DNA of 64,000 nt from Telmatactis stephensoni (Eukaryota; Cnidaria; Anthozoa; Actiniaria; Isophelliidae). Under the pieces are notes generated by a model. The model ran no database searches. It saw only the letters and a list, made by a program, of their open reading frames with translations, and had not been told where the DNA came from. Numbering within the stretch: position 1 is the first letter of the stretch; the number at the start of each line of letters is the position of its first letter. The stretch covers positions 423,501-487,500 of the forward strand of contig JALIZF010001873.1 of assembly GCA_029948255.1 (NCBI GenBank). Reading direction: 5' to 3'. The position numbers and the translations under genes were made by a program. Positions 53,363 to 63,796 of this stretch are shown here, in pieces.

Positions 53363-53463
53363 CTTAAAGTGGCTTATGGCGGCTTGAAGCGGCTTAAGCC
53401 AACTTAGGGCGGCTTAGGGCGGCTTAAGGCGGCTTAAGCCGTCTTTTGGACCCGGAGTAGGCC
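53363..53463. repeat. Right subterminal decamer array and terminus of the giant element
   Basis: Units of GGCGGCTTAA / GGCGGCTTAG in regular 9-10 bp spacing, ending with GACCCGGAGTAGGCC, the inverted match of the left terminus. Confidence 0.78.
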
Positions 53464-54794
53464 TACTTTTAGTCTTTTGTACCTTTTTGGAGGAGACTCC
53501 ACTCTATATTCTTGGATTGCCAACTTCGGGGATTGATTGAGACTGTTTATAGAGATGCTGAATTGACCTCCGTGAATAACAGCGCCCGAAAAAAGCGACA
53601 TAGCTTGCTGGCTGTGTTGATAATCTGATGCTGAGTTCGCTGAATGAAGTTCAGTTGAAAATTCTTCAGCTTGAGATGAATTCGTTTTTTCTATCTTTCC
53701 TGTTGTCAGCTCGCTCAAAGTACGAGACATTTTTGCTTGCTGGTTCTCAGATACCACTGAATAATATAATTTGTCACACTTTGAAGATTTTTATGTCCTG
53801 ACAGTTGAATAATATCCGTCGCTTGGATGTCGTTGTTTGTCAGAGTTTGAATCATTGTTTTGCGACCGCTATCTGATGGTTCTTTACATTGGGGCCTAGT
53901 CCAGCTTTTTCTGACATTGTTTTCATTAATAAATTTAGCTTATTTACGCCAACGGCTGACTTTTTGAACCATGGTTTAGAAGAATCTGGACTTTTGAAGT
54001 TGTTTACTGCTAGATAAAATGGCGCGTTGTTGTCGTTCATTTCTGACGGCCTTTTCTCCGCGTAGAATTTGTAGATTGCCACGGGATCTCTTTCACTCTC
54101 CGGGACTGAAAACATTTTCGGTTTTATTTTCCTGGTATCTCTGGGATTTTCTCCGCTTCGAGTTTTCGTCTGTCGCTCAGTATATTCTAAAAATTCCTCA
54201 CCATTTGTACTTTGGCGGAGTTGCACATCTCCCCAACACATATCACGGTGTTCCTTACAACCACGGAGCCAGAAATGGACTGTATTATTAAACCAAACTG
54301 TATTGAGAAGAGCATCAGGTGTTGACTTTCCTAACAATTATTTGTCATAGAGCAGTTTTACTTGGTCTTCTGTGAGGGGAACTGAAGTGTTGGGTTTATT
54401 GCCTTTGCCTTTCTTCTTCAGATCTTTTTGTTTTGACTTTAAGACCAGTCGTGTTTTTTTCAAACTCGGCGTCTTTCATAATGCTGTAGCCGTAATTTTT
54501 CTTCTATAAATAACGTTCAAAACTGGCAATCATAGCTCGCAATGAATTGGGCTCATAATCTTCATTGTTTTCTTTTTTCCTTACTGTAATGGTAAATTCG
54601 CTGAGAAACGAATTGAGCTCGTGTGGGGAAATTTCTTCTACAGGCCTCGACTCGTCTTTTATCGTCAAAAATTCCTTCAGCAAAGCAATATTCTGTTCAG
54701 TTTTCTTCTTGGTATTTTGGTTTTCTTGTTCTTCGATAAATTCCTCTACTGAAGCTACATTTGCAAACCTTGACAAGCTTGAAGAAGACGCCAT
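53464..54794 (-). pseudogene. Crypton-type tyrosine recombinase, nearly complete but broken
   Basis: Seen on the minus strand: MASSSSLSRFANVASVEEFI and SPHELNSFLSEFTITVRKKE form the N-terminal core-binding part. A stop and frameshift near 54500 follow, then NTVWFNNTVHFWLRGCKEHR, DMCWGDVQLRQ and NNAPFYLAVNNF (first catalytic half). Frame breaks near 53870 and 53770 fall around the His-x-x-Arg and Tyr motifs, then comes the tail SENQQAKMSRTLSELT. The last seven codons lie 25.9 kb away at about 27555-27577 because the giant element sits in codons of the tail. Known: DUF3504/Crypton recombinases integrate circular DNA without terminal repeats. Its sister fragment at 26392-26937 is better preserved around the catalytic Tyr. 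Confidence 0.8.
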
Positions 54795-54859
54795 GATTCA
54801 TTTATTTTTGCTATGAAGCCAAACGCGGCAAAAACGCGGCAAAACCGATACGAGTTATG

Positions 54860-54921
54860 TCACTAGTGAAAAATATCGTCTGCGGCCTGTGATTGGTCAT
54901 ACGATATTTTTTCACTAGTGA
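54860..54921. repeat. Inverted repeat upstream of the Crypton
   Basis: TCACTAGTGAAAAATATCGT and its mirror ACGATATTTTTTCACTAGTGA enclose about 20 bp. A partial third copy follows at 54935. Probably a small MITE next to the Crypton start codon. Confidence 0.65.
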
Positions 54922-54934
54922 GAAAAATCGTCCG

Positions 54935-55650
54935 ACCAATCAGATTTCTTGTAGCTTCAAACGGATAATTTTTATTGCACAATTCATTTTTGAATAAATC
55001 TCAATATGTATATAATAATTTCTAATTACTACACGATATTTTCCTCATTCTGTTTCGGAGAACGAATTATCAGAAGTCAATTTACAAGAAAATGGATAAA
55101 AATAAATTTTACAGTCTTTTGTCGAGATTTGTGGGCGCCATGTGTCAGTCAAAGACGTTGTTGATGTCCATTTCAAGACGACAGGATTTTTGCCTTGTTG
55201 TTGTTTGCACTGTTTAATTGAACAGCTCATAATTTTGTTGGTGGCTACAAAGTTAAGTTGTGAGATCATGAAAAGCAAACCATTTGTTCTTGAAAAGCAG
55301 GAACTTCAATGGACTCGGTACTTGGATTGTTGATAATATATTTGTTGCGCTTGACACTTCTAAATCAAATGATTAGAAGGACAATGATTCTCAGCAGTTA
55401 TTTGTACAGCTCTGAGGAGGATTTTGTCGTAAACTAGAAACTGTAAGTTTTCAATTTTGTCCATTTTCTTGCAAAAGTTTTGCCTTTCACCTGTCTTTCC
55501 CCAGAAATCCCCTCAATTGGCTATATTTTTTTCTGTGTTCTGATTGGTCAGAATGTATGTTTCCTGGTTGTTCAAATTGGTGCGATTAATGGGTCAAATT
55601 GATACAATTTAGAGCAAAAAAGATGCAATTCATGAATAAATTGCACACTT
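54935..55650. other. Non-coding stretch
   Basis: No supported gene. The 77-codon minus frame at 55045-55278 has an opposing open frame and no family features. CAATTCATTTTTGAATAAATCTCA (split here as CAATTCATTTTTGAA and TAAATCTCA) near 54981 also occurs near 27211. Confidence 0.3.
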
Positions 55651-55651
55651 T

Positions 55652-56743
55652 TTAACCAATCAGATTGCAGGATTTGCTAGTGATTTCAAAATGAATTTAA
55701 TTAAAGAGAAAATGTTCTTCCATAAACAAATGTATGACAATGTTTAGCAATACATGATAATCTAGAAGTAGTCTAAATGCAGCTCGTCATCATATCACGC
55801 ATGTTTTGCTCAAGCATTATGTTATGTAAACTTAAAAAACAACTTCCTACATACATCCATACATCAACTTTATTTAAACACGATATTTTTTAAAGCTGTC
55901 GCTTATGGGGTCGTGTATCTATCTATAAAACGAAAAACTGGGTTCAGTTCAACTCTCATTGCGTTCAATTTTTAGTTCACCCAAGAGGGACTCTGATGAC
56001 TCGATGTGAGGTGGCTGTTTTCTTAGATTATGTATTATGTTATCATTACATAATTTTGACTAGAATAACGAGTGAGTTTTTAAATCATAGTTTTCGATCA
56101 AATAAATGGCTGCAATACTATTGACGTTGCAACTTTGCTTTGGTCATTAAAGGAAAAAATTAAACTCCGTTATTTCTTTTTGAAATATTGCTTGGGCTTC
56201 CTGTGGTCACCATTAACTGAAAAGTTATTATAGATAGCTTGTACCTATACACTCGTTATCTCGTTCTGTTTCAACAAAAGTTATTACAAAACAAATTACT
56301 ATGCATATACTTTATTGATTAATTTATTGATTGTAATGATATGAAAATATGGTACAAAATAAAAACCAATGTCAATGTCAATGGTCGGTCAATCCACGAG
56401 TTACGTCGCCATTGGCGGGTTGATTTTTAAATAGCATAGAATAACAAATATATCAAATGGGCGAATGTTAGTCAAAAAAAAGTTATAGCAACGGGACACC
56501 ATAGGATAATCGATGTTTAAGAATAAGCCACTTCACACTTTCAATCGCCATTTTGAATTGGGGCAAACATAGCAAAATCTACGAGCAAAACATGCGTGAT
56601 ATGATGACGAGCTGCATTTAGACTATTTCTAGATTATCATGTATTGCTAAACATTGTCATACATTTGTTTATGGAAGAATATTTTATCTTTAATTAAATC
56701 CATTTTGAAATCACTAGCAAATCCTGCAATCTGATTGGTTAAA
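55652..56743. mobile_element. Fold-back element, about 1.1 kb
   Basis: Arms of about 160 bp: 55652-55812 (TTTAACCAATCAGATTGCAG ... CACGCATGTTTTGC) against 56583-56743. The loop (770 bp) has no gene. A second, overlapping inverted pair (56520-56590 against 56930-57003, AAGCCACTTCACACTTTC / GAAAGCGTGAAGTGGCTT) shows that another element overlaps its right side. Confidence 0.78.
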
Positions 56744-57004
56744 TAGCAAAATCTATAGAAATCTGGATCACTTTGACTTGCCATAATTCGGTTTGATTTT
56801 CATCGTATTTTTAAAATTTAATTATTTAGAAACGCTATTGGCTTTCTTATTTATGCCTCTTTACATAATAAATGTTGGAAGACTACAAGATGAAAAAAGA
56901 GGATTATTTTTCAAAATACAATCAAAGTTATCCAGATTTCTGTAAATTTTGCCGCGTTTGTCCCAATTCAAAATGGGGGACGAAAGCGTGAAGTGGCTTA
57001 TTGC

Positions 57005-58640
57005 AACATTACAAGAGCTAGGGTGTTTTTGTGTAAATATCTAATTGCGATACTTGCAACTCTGAAGCGAACAGTTGCTCATACACAGAATTGCTTGGTT
57101 ACTCAGTAGGAAACAGCTGGTGTCATAATACTTGTCATTAGTGAAGTTTCCAACTGGGAAAATAGAGTCTTCGTGGTGGCCACGTAGTTTCCTTGTTGTA
57201 AATCATGACATAATTTTGCTTTGACCTTACTTCAGTATATGAATACACCAAGGGGTTTGCAGTCATATCACCTTAGTTCTAGCAACTGAAGAGAAGAGCT
57301 CTAGTTTGGTTTTCAGGTAACGTGTGACAAATAGCAAGTATTTTTCCAGCGTCAGCATGTCTTTCACTAGATTGCGTATGGTGAAGAAGAAGCAGAACCA
57401 CAATTTTCTTCCTGTCTGTTTATTGGTGAATTTCTTAATCAACGGTAAATACAATTTTTTTAAGCCAGGTCCGTTTGAACTTATTTCAGTTTGACCAAGG
57501 ACTGCTCCCAACTATTTTGAGGATTTGTGTTTAAGGTATCAGAGTTATGTCACAAACCGACTTGAATGAAGTGGAATCAACTAGCTTATAGCTAATTATA
57601 AGTGTAATTACGTCTAAAGTTTGCGAAACCTCCTTTAATGGCATGTATGGTCTCAGAATCTAAATAAGTAAAATTCTGTTTATACTCTGATATGATGCAC
57701 TGGTATATACCCTTCACGAATTTGAAATTTCATGTTCCTCAAATGTCATAGCATTTGCACTGTGACAGTGCAGGGGGTGCAGGGGGTGCGCACCCTCTCT
57801 TGAGACGACAATGAGTCCTTTTTTCTCAATATTTTCCCTAAATATTCTCTCGGCAGTTTCCAATTTATATGATGGTAAACCCCCTCCTGAACACGATGCA
57901 CCCCCTCCTGAAAATAATCCTGGATCCGTCCCTGCTTCTACATCGATATACAGTCAATTGTCATTTGAGGGATATTAGAGATTGAAGTTCTCACTCTAGT
58001 TCCATCAAAAATGTGAAGTGATGAGTGTACTGATATATTCAGTGATCAAGTCTATTTCAAATAATTAAAAATCGAGAGGCATGCATTTCTCACGATGATT
58101 GTTTCTTTAGTGAGCTGTGAAGACTGTTCGAAACATACACATATTAATTTTTGGGATTCAATAGACTGCAACATCTTGAAAAAAGTAACAGGGTACAAGT
58201 AAGTATCAAACAATCAGTTAATTTGATGTCTCGCAATTAACGGTTAACTCAGTAGCTTCGCGCAAATCCAACCAAGGGATTGGCTAATGCATTAGAACTT
58301 CGATCAAAAGAAAGTAAGTAAACTGATATTCTGAAAATTGTAACTCGTGCTGTCAATAAGTGAGCACGCTGACAAAGCATAAAAATGAGCACGTACAGCG
58401 AACAGCAAGCAGCTCAAAAGAGCGCACGCCGTGTGTCAAATGTTTGGTAAGTGTGTTTTACCAATTTTTTTGTTTCGTGATTTTTTGTGTTTATAGCTTC
58501 GCTATTTTTGATCTAAAAATTTCAAAACTAAATGCGAGATCTGTAGATATTATCAGATAAATTTTAAGCCGCCGCCGTTAACTCTGTTGTGCATACTCTG
58601 ACTCATGTTTATTTCATAATATTAGATATATGTACATTGT
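57005..58640. other. Non-coding, possibly upstream intron of the SEA-type gene
   Basis: No exon is firmly supported. An ATG frame at 58384-58443 (MSTYSEQQAAQKSARRVSNV) ends at a GTAAGTG donor and is phase-compatible with an alternative acceptor at 58671, but it lacks a signal peptide. A minus frame at 57263-57511 is unrecognised. A GGGGGTGCAGGGGGTGC repeat is at 57772-57790. Confidence 0.3.
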
Positions 58641-58651
58641 TTTTTCCTCAG

Positions 58652-58940
58652 TCATTGTATTTGCACTCCAGGTATGATTTCAAGCATGTACCAGCTCTAA
58701 AAGAATACATCATTTGCGAGTGCACCGAACGTAATCTCGAAATTGTTATTTGGAATATTTCACCATCTGCCATATCAAGCACCACAACTGCTTGTGTACA
58801 AAAAACTAAAAACATAGGAGTATGTTGTGTTCGTCTTCTTGAAGTTGAGATACAAAAGTGTACAGACAGCGGTAACACTGGCAACTACGATGTGCAATAT
58901 CAACTACTCTCTTGTACTAAAACCAAAGCCTTTCAGGCAA
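58652..58940 (+). CDS. Exon 1 of 3: cysteine-containing extracellular-type segment
   Basis: Seen: a strong acceptor (TTGTTTTTTCCTCAG) ends at 58651. The frame SLYLHSRYDFKHVPALKEYI, then ICECTERNLEIVIWNISPSA, GVCCVRLLEVEIQKCTDSGN and YDVQYQLLSCTKTKAFQA runs to a consensus donor (GCAA|GTAAGT) at 58941, phase 1. Seven cysteines, an N-x-S site (WNIS) and beta-like alternation suggest a disulphide-bonded ectodomain. Domain family not recognised. The exon phase matches the next exon at 62541. Together with the SEA-like exon they look like a membrane receptor or mucin-like protein. The first coding exon with a signal peptide is not identified. Host gene, plus strand, with large introns filled by transposons. 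Confidence 0.5.
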
Positions 58941-59429
58941 GTAAGTGAATCAGTAATCTTATAGTTCGTTTACCTCCATCTTCACCGAACTTCAACAAGT
59001 GACAAATATTTTGTAGTATTTTTAGGAAAATCGAAACATTTATCTAATGAATCCTCTTTTAATTTCCTAGCTATGGGGGCGGCCCTAAAGTTTTAGACTT
59101 AGAGAAAAGTATAGAATCCACTTACAGCGATAGGCTTGAAAAGCTTCTGGTTTCGGGACTAAAATTACGAGTGTCATTGAAAAAATTAGCCCCCATAGCC
59201 CCCATTAAAACGCTTACAGACAAGAAACTGGCCTTATACATCATACCAGTCATGCTTTGATGAAATCATAAATAGGAGTACGCTTTCAAGACAACAAATA
59301 ACAAAAGAAAATTAGAAAATATTAATTAAGTCATCAAATATAAGCGATTATTTTGTTACGAAGATCAATTTTGCAGTAGAATTAACAAGTCACAAGTAGA
59401 TTTCCAATGCTTGTACCCTTATTAGAGAC
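58941..59429. other. Intron, non-coding
   Basis: No gene or repeat recognised apart from paired TTAGCCCCCATAGCCCCC motifs. Confidence 0.35.
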
Positions 59430-61420
59430 CTTAAAGTGGCTCGATCGAGTTTTTCAGTAGAGCTACCAGTCGTCTTTGAGTGAAAACTGTTTGTTTATGA
59501 GCAGTCTGATAGTAAATTAAGTATTGCACCCTTACCAGACAAAGATCAAAGTTTATGATGACGTATGTTATATAGAGATCGACACTATTATGGCGACGCC
59601 TTAAAAAAATCCCCTTTATGCATATTCTCGATTTTAATGAGTTCAAGTCTTATTCTTGAAAAATGTTCTTGTGATCTTGTAGTTAACATCATTGCCTTTA
59701 GCTATAGCGAATTAAATCAAATTCTGAGAGAGCATTTTTGAGATATCATTGATTTTAACTGTAAAAATCGAGCGTAAACAAAACTTTTTTTTTTAATTCT
59801 CCTACAATTAAAAAGAAAGTAGCACATCTAAGTTAATCAGTATATTTTTCAGCCGGATACAGTGGTCGACAACTCATTCACACATAATGCAGCTCCTTTG
59901 TTTTAGTTTGTCATGTTTTCATGCATTCTAGCACCTGGATGGCGTCATTTACTACAACTACCAGAATGCTTTGCCCACTTTCTTTTGTAAAATAATTAGT
60001 GTCAATTGTTCGACTATTCTCAAAAGGGAATAAAAATCTGAATAAGAAAGAAAATTCGTAAAGCATTCTGGTAGTTGTAGTAAAATGACGCCATACTAAT
60101 TTTCAAACAATATTTATCGAAGGGATCTTTAAGTATTGCAGTTTATGTAACATTAGAGCGAAATTTGAGCCACAGAAGCAAAGTCAGCATGTTCATATAC
60201 ATGAGTTCGGCTCACTTTTCTCGCTATCAATTAATGTGATTTCTCTTGTCTCTTTCAGTAGCCAAATTTGATATCTTTTAACAATTTAAAACGAAAAATT
60301 AACTTAGATGTGCTTTTTTTTAATTGTAGGAGATTCAAAAAGTAGGGGGGTTTTTTTCGCTTTATTTCTGCAGTTAAAATCTCTCATCACCAATGACATC
60401 TCGAAAACGCTCTCTCAGAATTTGATTTAATTCGCTAGAGCTAAAGGCAATGATGTTAACTACAAGATCACAAGAGCATTTTTCAAGAATAAGCCTAGAA
60501 TTCATTAAAATCGAGAATATGTAAAAAGGGGAATTCTTTTAAGGCGTCGCCATAATAGCGTCGATCTCCATATGTTAGGGACACTCAGTAGAGACTTTTT
60601 CTTGGCTTCTTTAATCGATATAGATTCTGGACTCAATTCTACAACAGTCAATTCTACAACAGCTTTCTTCATCTGAATCTTCTGAATTACCGAGTTACAA
60701 TGCACCCCTTTTATAGGGACTTGTTGGAAAATCTAATTAACTGACAACCTGTCAAAATTATTCGATATTAACTAGGAAATTTCTAGGGGCGGTGCCCCTT
60801 AATAAGAACACGAAAATTACAATATTTATGCTTGAGACTAAATGTATCAAAAATCAGCTGTTGTACGATTAAAATACAATTTACAAGAAAGCGTTTGGTC
60901 ATGAAAGGTCAACTGGTACATCGGTTTACAAGGTTTTAGGGCGCTGTTAAAGTACCGATTAACTTTAATAAACTACAGGGGGGAAGGCGTCGTAAAAGCA
61001 AGGGGACACGAGTCGTAGGAGCCAGGAACACGTGCAGGCCAAACCAACAAGGTTATGTAAGATGAAGGTTGGTCAAGGTCAGTACGTGTTGGTATGTGGA
61101 TCATACGACAATCATATGACTTGCCTGTCCAGATTTCCCTTCGAGACCAACGCGGGCTTGCAATTCGTACTTTGTACATGCGCGCACAAGCGTTAATAAT
61201 TATCAAAACGATTCCGTAATAAAAATAGATTCAAAATAACCTCAAAATAATTGTGCTGATTTGTGTCCCGTAACACATATAACATACGTCATCATAAACT
61301 TTGATCTTTGTCTGATAAGGGTGCAATACTTAATATACTATCAGACTGCTCACGAACAAATAGTTTTCACTCAAAGACGACTAGTAGCTCTACTGAAAAA
61401 CTCGATCGAGCCACCTTAAG
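59430..61420. mobile_element. 2-kb fold-back element in an intron
   Basis: Termini CTTAAAGTGGCTCGATCGAG and its near-complement (61401-61420). The left arm (59430-59840) pairs with 60295-60578 plus 61279-61420. About 700 bp (60579-61278) interrupt the right arm. The centre is a nested palindromic MITE (59939-60094). Arms keep high similarity (for example ATGGCGACGCC / GGCGTCGCCAT). No target duplication or gene was found. Confidence 0.8.
59939..60094. mobile_element. Palindromic MITE in the fold-back loop
   Basis: Ends ATGGCGTCATTTACTACAAC and complement, with further matching CCAGAATGCTTTG. The loop is about 75 bp. It sits almost exactly at the symmetry centre of the larger fold-back. Confidence 0.8.
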
Positions 61421-62540
61421 CAACCACGACGACGACAGCGGCGGCGGGGAAGATGGGTTTAAGCCAGGTTTTCACTAGCGACACACGACAAGCAGCATAC
61501 GCAGACTTAGTATCGCATTTATCACATGGGTGTAAAAAAGAAAATTAGCATTGCTATACATGCAGTCTGCGTATAGGGTGCTTGTCGGTCCTTGTGCATG
61601 TGTCGCTAGTGAAAAACGAGGTTTTACGATGCTTTTTTAAGCTTATTCTTTTTCAATTACATTACGATTCAGAGTTTTGAAATCTACAATAATGACAGAG
61701 CCGTGCATAATAATGATAATGCAATTCTGGTCGAACGAAGAACAAACTGATTTATGTCCTCATGTTCCCATTCTCTACATAGCGAGTAATCAAATTTGGA
61801 CTTTTTATGTTGTAGTTTTACAGATTACGGCGGATTTCTTCACAGCTCTGTTCATTTGCAAGTGCAATGAAGTTATTATATTTTGAATTTAAGATCATTA
61901 TCTCGTGCGTGCCTTTTTGTCCCAGTCCGGCGTTGCCGTCTTGGTCGCTTATTAAGATCTCTATTGAAAATGGGACTAATGGATGACGTCATAAAATGTT
62001 CAAAACTAAAGAAGAACACATCAATCGCAGCGAGACGGACAATAGAAACCTGCATGCAATTTCTCTTTTACAACATTCGAGCAAAATTTCGCATTCTGTC
62101 ATATAAGATTTCAGACAGTGGCTTTCAACCATTCAGATGGAGAGATTTTGCTCGAATTAGCTGCTCAATTTTAAAGGAACGACAAATTTAGTTATTTTGA
62201 TAATTTAACTGGATTGAGCTAAGGGAGTAAGTATGTTTCCACAAACATGATTCCGTAAATTGTTTCCTGAATTAATCATGAATGGATGCGCGCGCGTGTG
62301 CAAGGATTTGCATGATGAATTGCATGATTCTGGTGTGTTGCCCTTTTTTCCTTTTCTTTTTTCTTTTCTTTCTTTCTTTCATTTTTTTGCGTCTTGGTAG
62401 AAAAATTTGTTGCGAGAAACAATTTTTCTCGTGTCGCTTAACTACTGGGAAACAAGTTCGGTGATGATTCTGGAAATATGTTTCCCCGTTTAGCCAGAGC
62501 TTAAGAATATGTTGCATTCGTTGCTTAATGGCGTCCACAG
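61421..62540. other. Intron, non-coding
   Basis: No exon supported. A loose inverted pair (AAGCCAGGTTTTCACTAGCGACAC at 61463, split as AAGCCAGGTTTTC / ACTAGCGACAC, and GTGTCGCTAGTGAAAAACGAG near 61599, split as GTGTCGCTAGT / GAAAAACGAG) marks a probable 150-bp MITE. A pyrimidine tract is at 62340-62390. Confidence 0.4.
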
Positions 62541-62678
62541 AAAAATGTCCAGTGTTTTATTGTCGAAAAGGCAATAATGAGTGTAAGGAGATACAAGGTG
62601 TATTATCGTGTGATGGTAACACAAGTACTACTGCTGCTTCAAATTCTCCAAGTACTACAACACCGCCAACGAAACAAG
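62541..62678 (+). CDS. Exon 2 of 3: Cys-rich knot and Thr/Ser/Pro linker
   Basis: The acceptor CCACAG ends at 62540. The frame KCPVFYCRKGNNECKEIQGV, then LSCDGNTSTTAASNSPSTTT, then PPTKQ reaches a donor (CAAG|GTATCT) at 62679. It starts in phase 1, matching the end of the exon at 58652-58940, and ends in phase 1. Four cysteines are followed by an O-glycosylation-type Thr/Ser/Pro stretch, as in mucin-like and adhesion-receptor stalks placed before SEA domains. An additional 37-nt candidate exon at 62919-62955 (RPTTTVTLL) was not used because its end phase does not fit. Confidence 0.5.
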
Positions 62679-63308
62679 GTATCTTGTTTTTATCCAATTT
62701 CATTTGAAACTTATATTTGTTTGATATACAAAGTTCAGTTATTGCTTAAACAATTACCCAATTAATAAGTTATCAAGAAAAAATGGTCGTTTAAAGGAGC
62801 GCGCGCGGTCATCAGTGGAAATTCCCCAACCGGCTATAAATTTCATTCGAGAATTCTTGACATCTATGTGTTGGCTTTTGTTTGCTCGTTTTTCTACTGT
62901 TCTTTGTCGCTTTATAGTTCGAGTGAGGCCTACTACAACTGTTACGTTGTTAAGGTAAAGGTCCAACCTTTTGCCGGTTTTCGCGATCGGCATCATCCTA
63001 CTATATAGTCCCTGATGATGCCGTAGACCAGCAAAAACATGGATTTTTACCTAACAAGGTAACAGCTGTTATTCTGCCTGTTTGCAATAGACGTCATATC
63101 CGCTTTTGTGCACATTTTCTCTCAGGTATACTGTACGGTTGAGGGCACATGAAGGGCAATATTTGCCCGTCATTTCAAGCTAGAAAATGAAATTCAATGA
63201 CTTTTATCAGCCGATTGAAAGCAAGCAATATACAAGGTATACCCGGTATAGTTAATGTGGTAGGAGCACAGATTTATTTGGAATTTGTTCTTTTATATAT
63301 CATGTCAG
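62679..63308. other. Intron, non-coding
   Basis: No supported gene. A partly self-complementary block with GGTAAAGGTCCAACC and GGATTTTTACC lies at 62953-63055. Confidence 0.35.
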
Positions 63309-63424
63309 ATTCCCTATTTAATGTTCACTTCATCGTGGATTTCACTGACATGCAATGGAATGACGACTATAAAGACAAACAGAATAACGAGACATTGAAT
63401 CTTATCAATGAGATTACACAAAAC
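63309..63424 (+). CDS. Exon 3 of 3: SEA-domain first half (putative)
   Basis: The acceptor (TTCTTTTATATATCATGTCAG) ends at 63308. The frame SLFNVHFIVDFTDMQWNDDY, then KDKQNNETLNLINEITQN, ends at a donor (AAAC|GTGAGT) at 63425, phase 0. The pattern (beta strand F-x-V-x-F, W-x-x-x-Y, D-x-x-N-x-x, then an amphipathic helix L-x-L-I-x-x-I) fits the first half of SEA domains, extracellular modules that often self-cleave in mucins and adhesion GPCRs. The start phase matches exon 2 directly. The second half would lie beyond the window, after an intron containing the LINE scraps. Assignment is by pattern only. Confidence 0.45.
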
Positions 63425-63569
63425 GTGAGTCCACAAAACTGATCATATTTTAAGGTCATAGATATTAAACAATGAGAAATTGTAGAAGAAATGCGTTGAT
63501 AAAGGAAACTAGTAAGATTACTACTCATCCTACTCTGTATATAATAGGACAATGCATAATATTTTAATA

Positions 63570-63795
63570 ATTGTATTAAGGCTCTGCATGGACTGATTCC
63601 CGAATACATTTCTAAGTTATTTACATTACGCATTAATTGTAGCATTAGTTTGAGGGGTGATAACATTCCTATAGTGCCAAGAGTAAACACCACTAGTTAT
63701 GGTCTTCATTCCTTGGCTTATCAGGATAGTAAGTTATAGAATTTTCTCCCTAATAACATGAGATTGTTCCACGAATTAAGTAATCCAAAGATATG
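63570..63795 (+). pseudogene. LINE ORF2 C-terminal scrap
   Basis: The plus frame KALHGLIPEYISKLFTLRIN, then SYGLHSLAYQDSKL, a stop where a Trp is expected, and NFLPNNMRLF is the C-terminal tail common to CR1/L2-type LINEs. It lies upstream of an RT-start fragment, so it belongs to a different insertion or a rearrangement. Confidence 0.6.
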
Positions 63796-63796
63796 A

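Larger units (their letters stand above)
27578..53463. mobile_element. Giant (25.9 kb) DNA transposon, 8-bp TSD
   Basis: Seen: inverted termini GGCCTACTCCGGGTC (27578-27592) and its complement (53449-53463). Direct repeats TACTTTTA lie outside both ends (27570-27577, 53464-53471). Both flanks are the same Crypton: the end of its ORF (encoding VLDSDSD) is to the left and the rest is to the right, so excision would rejoin an open frame at KRLKV/LDSDSD. Inside each end lies a decamer array with CTTAAG motifs, then 3-kb inverted arms with a second decamer satellite. Exon-like pieces inside may be its own genes (32140-34466 minus, 49799 plus, 53079 minus); no transposase was identified. An 8-bp duplication fits hAT, P or Zisupton/KDZ types. 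Later insertions include a MITE, a LINE, a Penelope element, SINEs and a hAT-like MITE. Confidence 0.75.

Noticed and set aside
57263..57511. Possible minus-strand terminal exon
   Set aside because: Open for 82 codons but without recognisable family, convincing acceptor or neighbouring exons.
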